A stretch of 7,099 nt of DNA from Alphaproteobacteria bacterium MarineAlpha3_Bin3. Lineage in GTDB: Bacteria > Pseudomonadota > Alphaproteobacteria > Rhodospirillales > Casp-alpha2. The stretch is from NCBI GenBank assembly GCA_002938075.1, contig PTLK01000100.1, positions 1-7,099 of the forward strand. Direction: 5' to 3'. A model generated the notes under the pieces. It ran no database searches, was not told the DNA's origin, and saw only the letters and a program-made list of their open reading frames with translations. The position numbers and the translations under genes are program-made. Of the stretch, positions 5,870-7,099 are shown piece after piece; the first letter of the stretch is position 1; each line of letters begins with the position of its first letter.

Positions 5870-7099
5870 CTAGTTGAGGATTTTACTGGGCAGCCAGGTC
5901 GCCAATTCCGGGTTGAAGGCCAGAATGGTCAACCCAATGAGCTGAATCACCACAAAAGGTACTACCCCACGATAGATTTCGGGTGTACGGATGACGTCCG
6001 GGGCGACGCCGCGAATATAGAAAAGCGCCCACCCGAACGGCGGAGTCAGGAAGCTCGTCTGCAGGTTCATGGCCATCATGACCCCGAGCCACACGGGGCT
6101 GATATCGGCGGCGAATAACGCCGGCGCCACGATGGGAACGACGATGAAGACGATTTCGATGAAGTCCAGCACGAACCCCAGCAGGAACATCACCAACATC
6201 ACCACCGCCATGGCGGTGACGAAACCGCCCGGCAAGCCGGTCAGGAATTGATGAACCAGCTTATCCCCGCCGAAGCCCCTGAACGTTAATGAGAACAAGG
6301 AAGCGCCGAGAAGGATGCTGAAAACCATGCAGCTTATTCGAGTTGTCGCCCGGATGACCTCTTTGATCACCTTCATGTTGAGCTGAAGCTTGACGGCGGC
6401 AAGCAGGGTCGCGCCGACGCCGCCGAACGATGCCGCTTCTGTCGGGGTCGCCAGCCCCCCCAGAATGGATCCCAGGACGGCAACCACCAAAAACGCCGGC
6501 GGCAAAATAGCCTTGACGATCTGGACGGACAGATGACGCAGTTTGATATCCTCTTCGTAATAAGGTGGACAGGTTTCAGGCCGGAGAATGGCGGTCAGGA
6601 TCAGCCAGGCGATATAAAGCGCGACCAGGGTCAGGCCCGGTAACAAGGCGCCGGCGAAGAGATCGATGACGCTGAAGGGTTCGGCGAGAAAGTTCCCTTT
6701 CTCCATTTGCGATTGGGAATAGGTGCCAGCCAACGCGTCGCCAAGGATCACCAGGGCGATCGACGGCGGGATGATCTGTCCCAGCGTGCCAGATGCGCAA
6801 ATGGTGCCGCAGGCGAGCTTGTGGTCGTATCCGGCCCGCAGCATCGATGGCAGGCTCAAAAGACCCATGGTAACGACCGTGGCGCCGACAATCCCCGTCG
6901 ATGCGGCCAGCAGCATCCCCACCAGGGTTACCGATATGCCGAGTCCGCCGGGGGCCCGGCCGAAGCATTGCCCCATCGTCTTCAGCAGGTCTTCGGCCAC
7001 CTTCGAGCGTTCCAGCATCACCCCCATGAACACGAACAACGGCACGGCCACCAAGATCTCGTTGCTCATGACGCCGAAGAACCGCGATGGAATCGCGGC
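5870..7099 (-). CDS. TRAP transporter large permease (DctM family, FcbT3-like), N-terminus cut off by the window
   Basis: The visible 409 residues are the C-terminal bulk of the large membrane subunit of a TRAP transporter, which uses an ion gradient to import the acid delivered by the binding protein. The reading frame runs to the window edge, so the ATG at 7069 is probably internal and a few dozen residues are missing. The protein is hydrophobic, with about ten membrane segments. DctM signatures include LACGTICASGTLGQIIPPSI (95-114), GGLATPTEAAS (214-224) and the C-terminal NLQTSFLTPPFGWALFYIRG (345-364), typical of the mannitol/chloroaromatic-type permeases. A small DctQ subunit should lie upstream, beyond 7099. 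It probably works with the binding protein at 2848-3948, though the plus-strand CMD and lysR genes lie between them. Confidence 0.92.
   Translation of the reverse strand, partial: AAIPSRFFGVMSNEILVAVPLFVFMGVMLERSKVAEDLLKTMGQCFGRAPGGLGISVTLVGMLLAASTGIVGATVVTMGLLSLPSMLRAGYDHKLACGTICASGTLGQIIPPSIALVILGDALAGTYSQSQMEKGNFLAEPFSVIDLFAGALLPGLTLVALYIAWLILTAILRPETCPPYYEEDIKLRHLSVQIVKAILPPAFLVVAVLGSILGGLATPTEAASFGGVGATLLAAVKLQLNMKVIKEVIRATTRISCMVFSILLGASLFSLTFRGFGGDKLVHQFLTGLPGGFVTAMAVVMLVMFLLGFVLDFIEIVFIVVPIVAPALFAADISPVWLGVMMAMNLQTSFLTPPFGWALFYIRGVAPDVIRTPEIYRGVVPFVVIQLIGLTILAFNPELATWLPSKILN

Overview
The window looks like part of an aromatic-acid uptake and oxidation locus from a moderately GC-rich proteobacterium. 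An alphaproteobacterium is likely, given the FcbT/TakP-type TRAP transporter beside a VanA/VanB-type Rieske oxygenase pair. The taxon is inferred from gene content only. No rRNA, tRNA, CRISPR array, transposase or integrase was seen.

Layout: 1-351 is non-coding and carries three related hairpins at a ~46-bp period. On the minus strand, 352-1437 encodes a Rieske non-heme iron oxygenase (VanA-like). It is preceded in transcription order by its probable reductase (VanB-like, 1535-2512). Upstream of these on the same strand is a TRAP substrate-binding protein (2848-3948) with a twin-arginine-type signal. A GC-rich terminator-like hairpin follows it, so the oxygenase pair probably has its own promoter in the AT-rich gap 2513-2847. 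A 386-bp AT-rich divergent region (3949-4334) separates these from two plus-strand genes: a CxxC-containing carboxymuconolactone decarboxylase/AhpD-family protein (4335-4937) and a LysR-type regulator (4981-5868). The regulator meets a minus-strand TRAP large permease (5870 to beyond 7099, N-terminus cut off) tail to tail, with one base between the stop codons.

Working model (inference): the TRAP transporter imports an aromatic or other organic acid. The Rieske oxygenase, fed electrons from NAD(P)H by the reductase, hydroxylates or O-demethylates it, and the LysR protein controls the set. Two intergenic regions, one before the reductase-oxygenase pair and one in the divergent region, each contain an exact 15-bp ATCA-N7-TGAT dyad (T-N11-A, the LysR-box form). 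Each also has a one-mismatch copy exactly 33 bp away. I found no other exact copy in the window by eye. This shared geometry is the most interesting regulatory signal here. The protein families are all known; the substrate cannot be read from the sequence.
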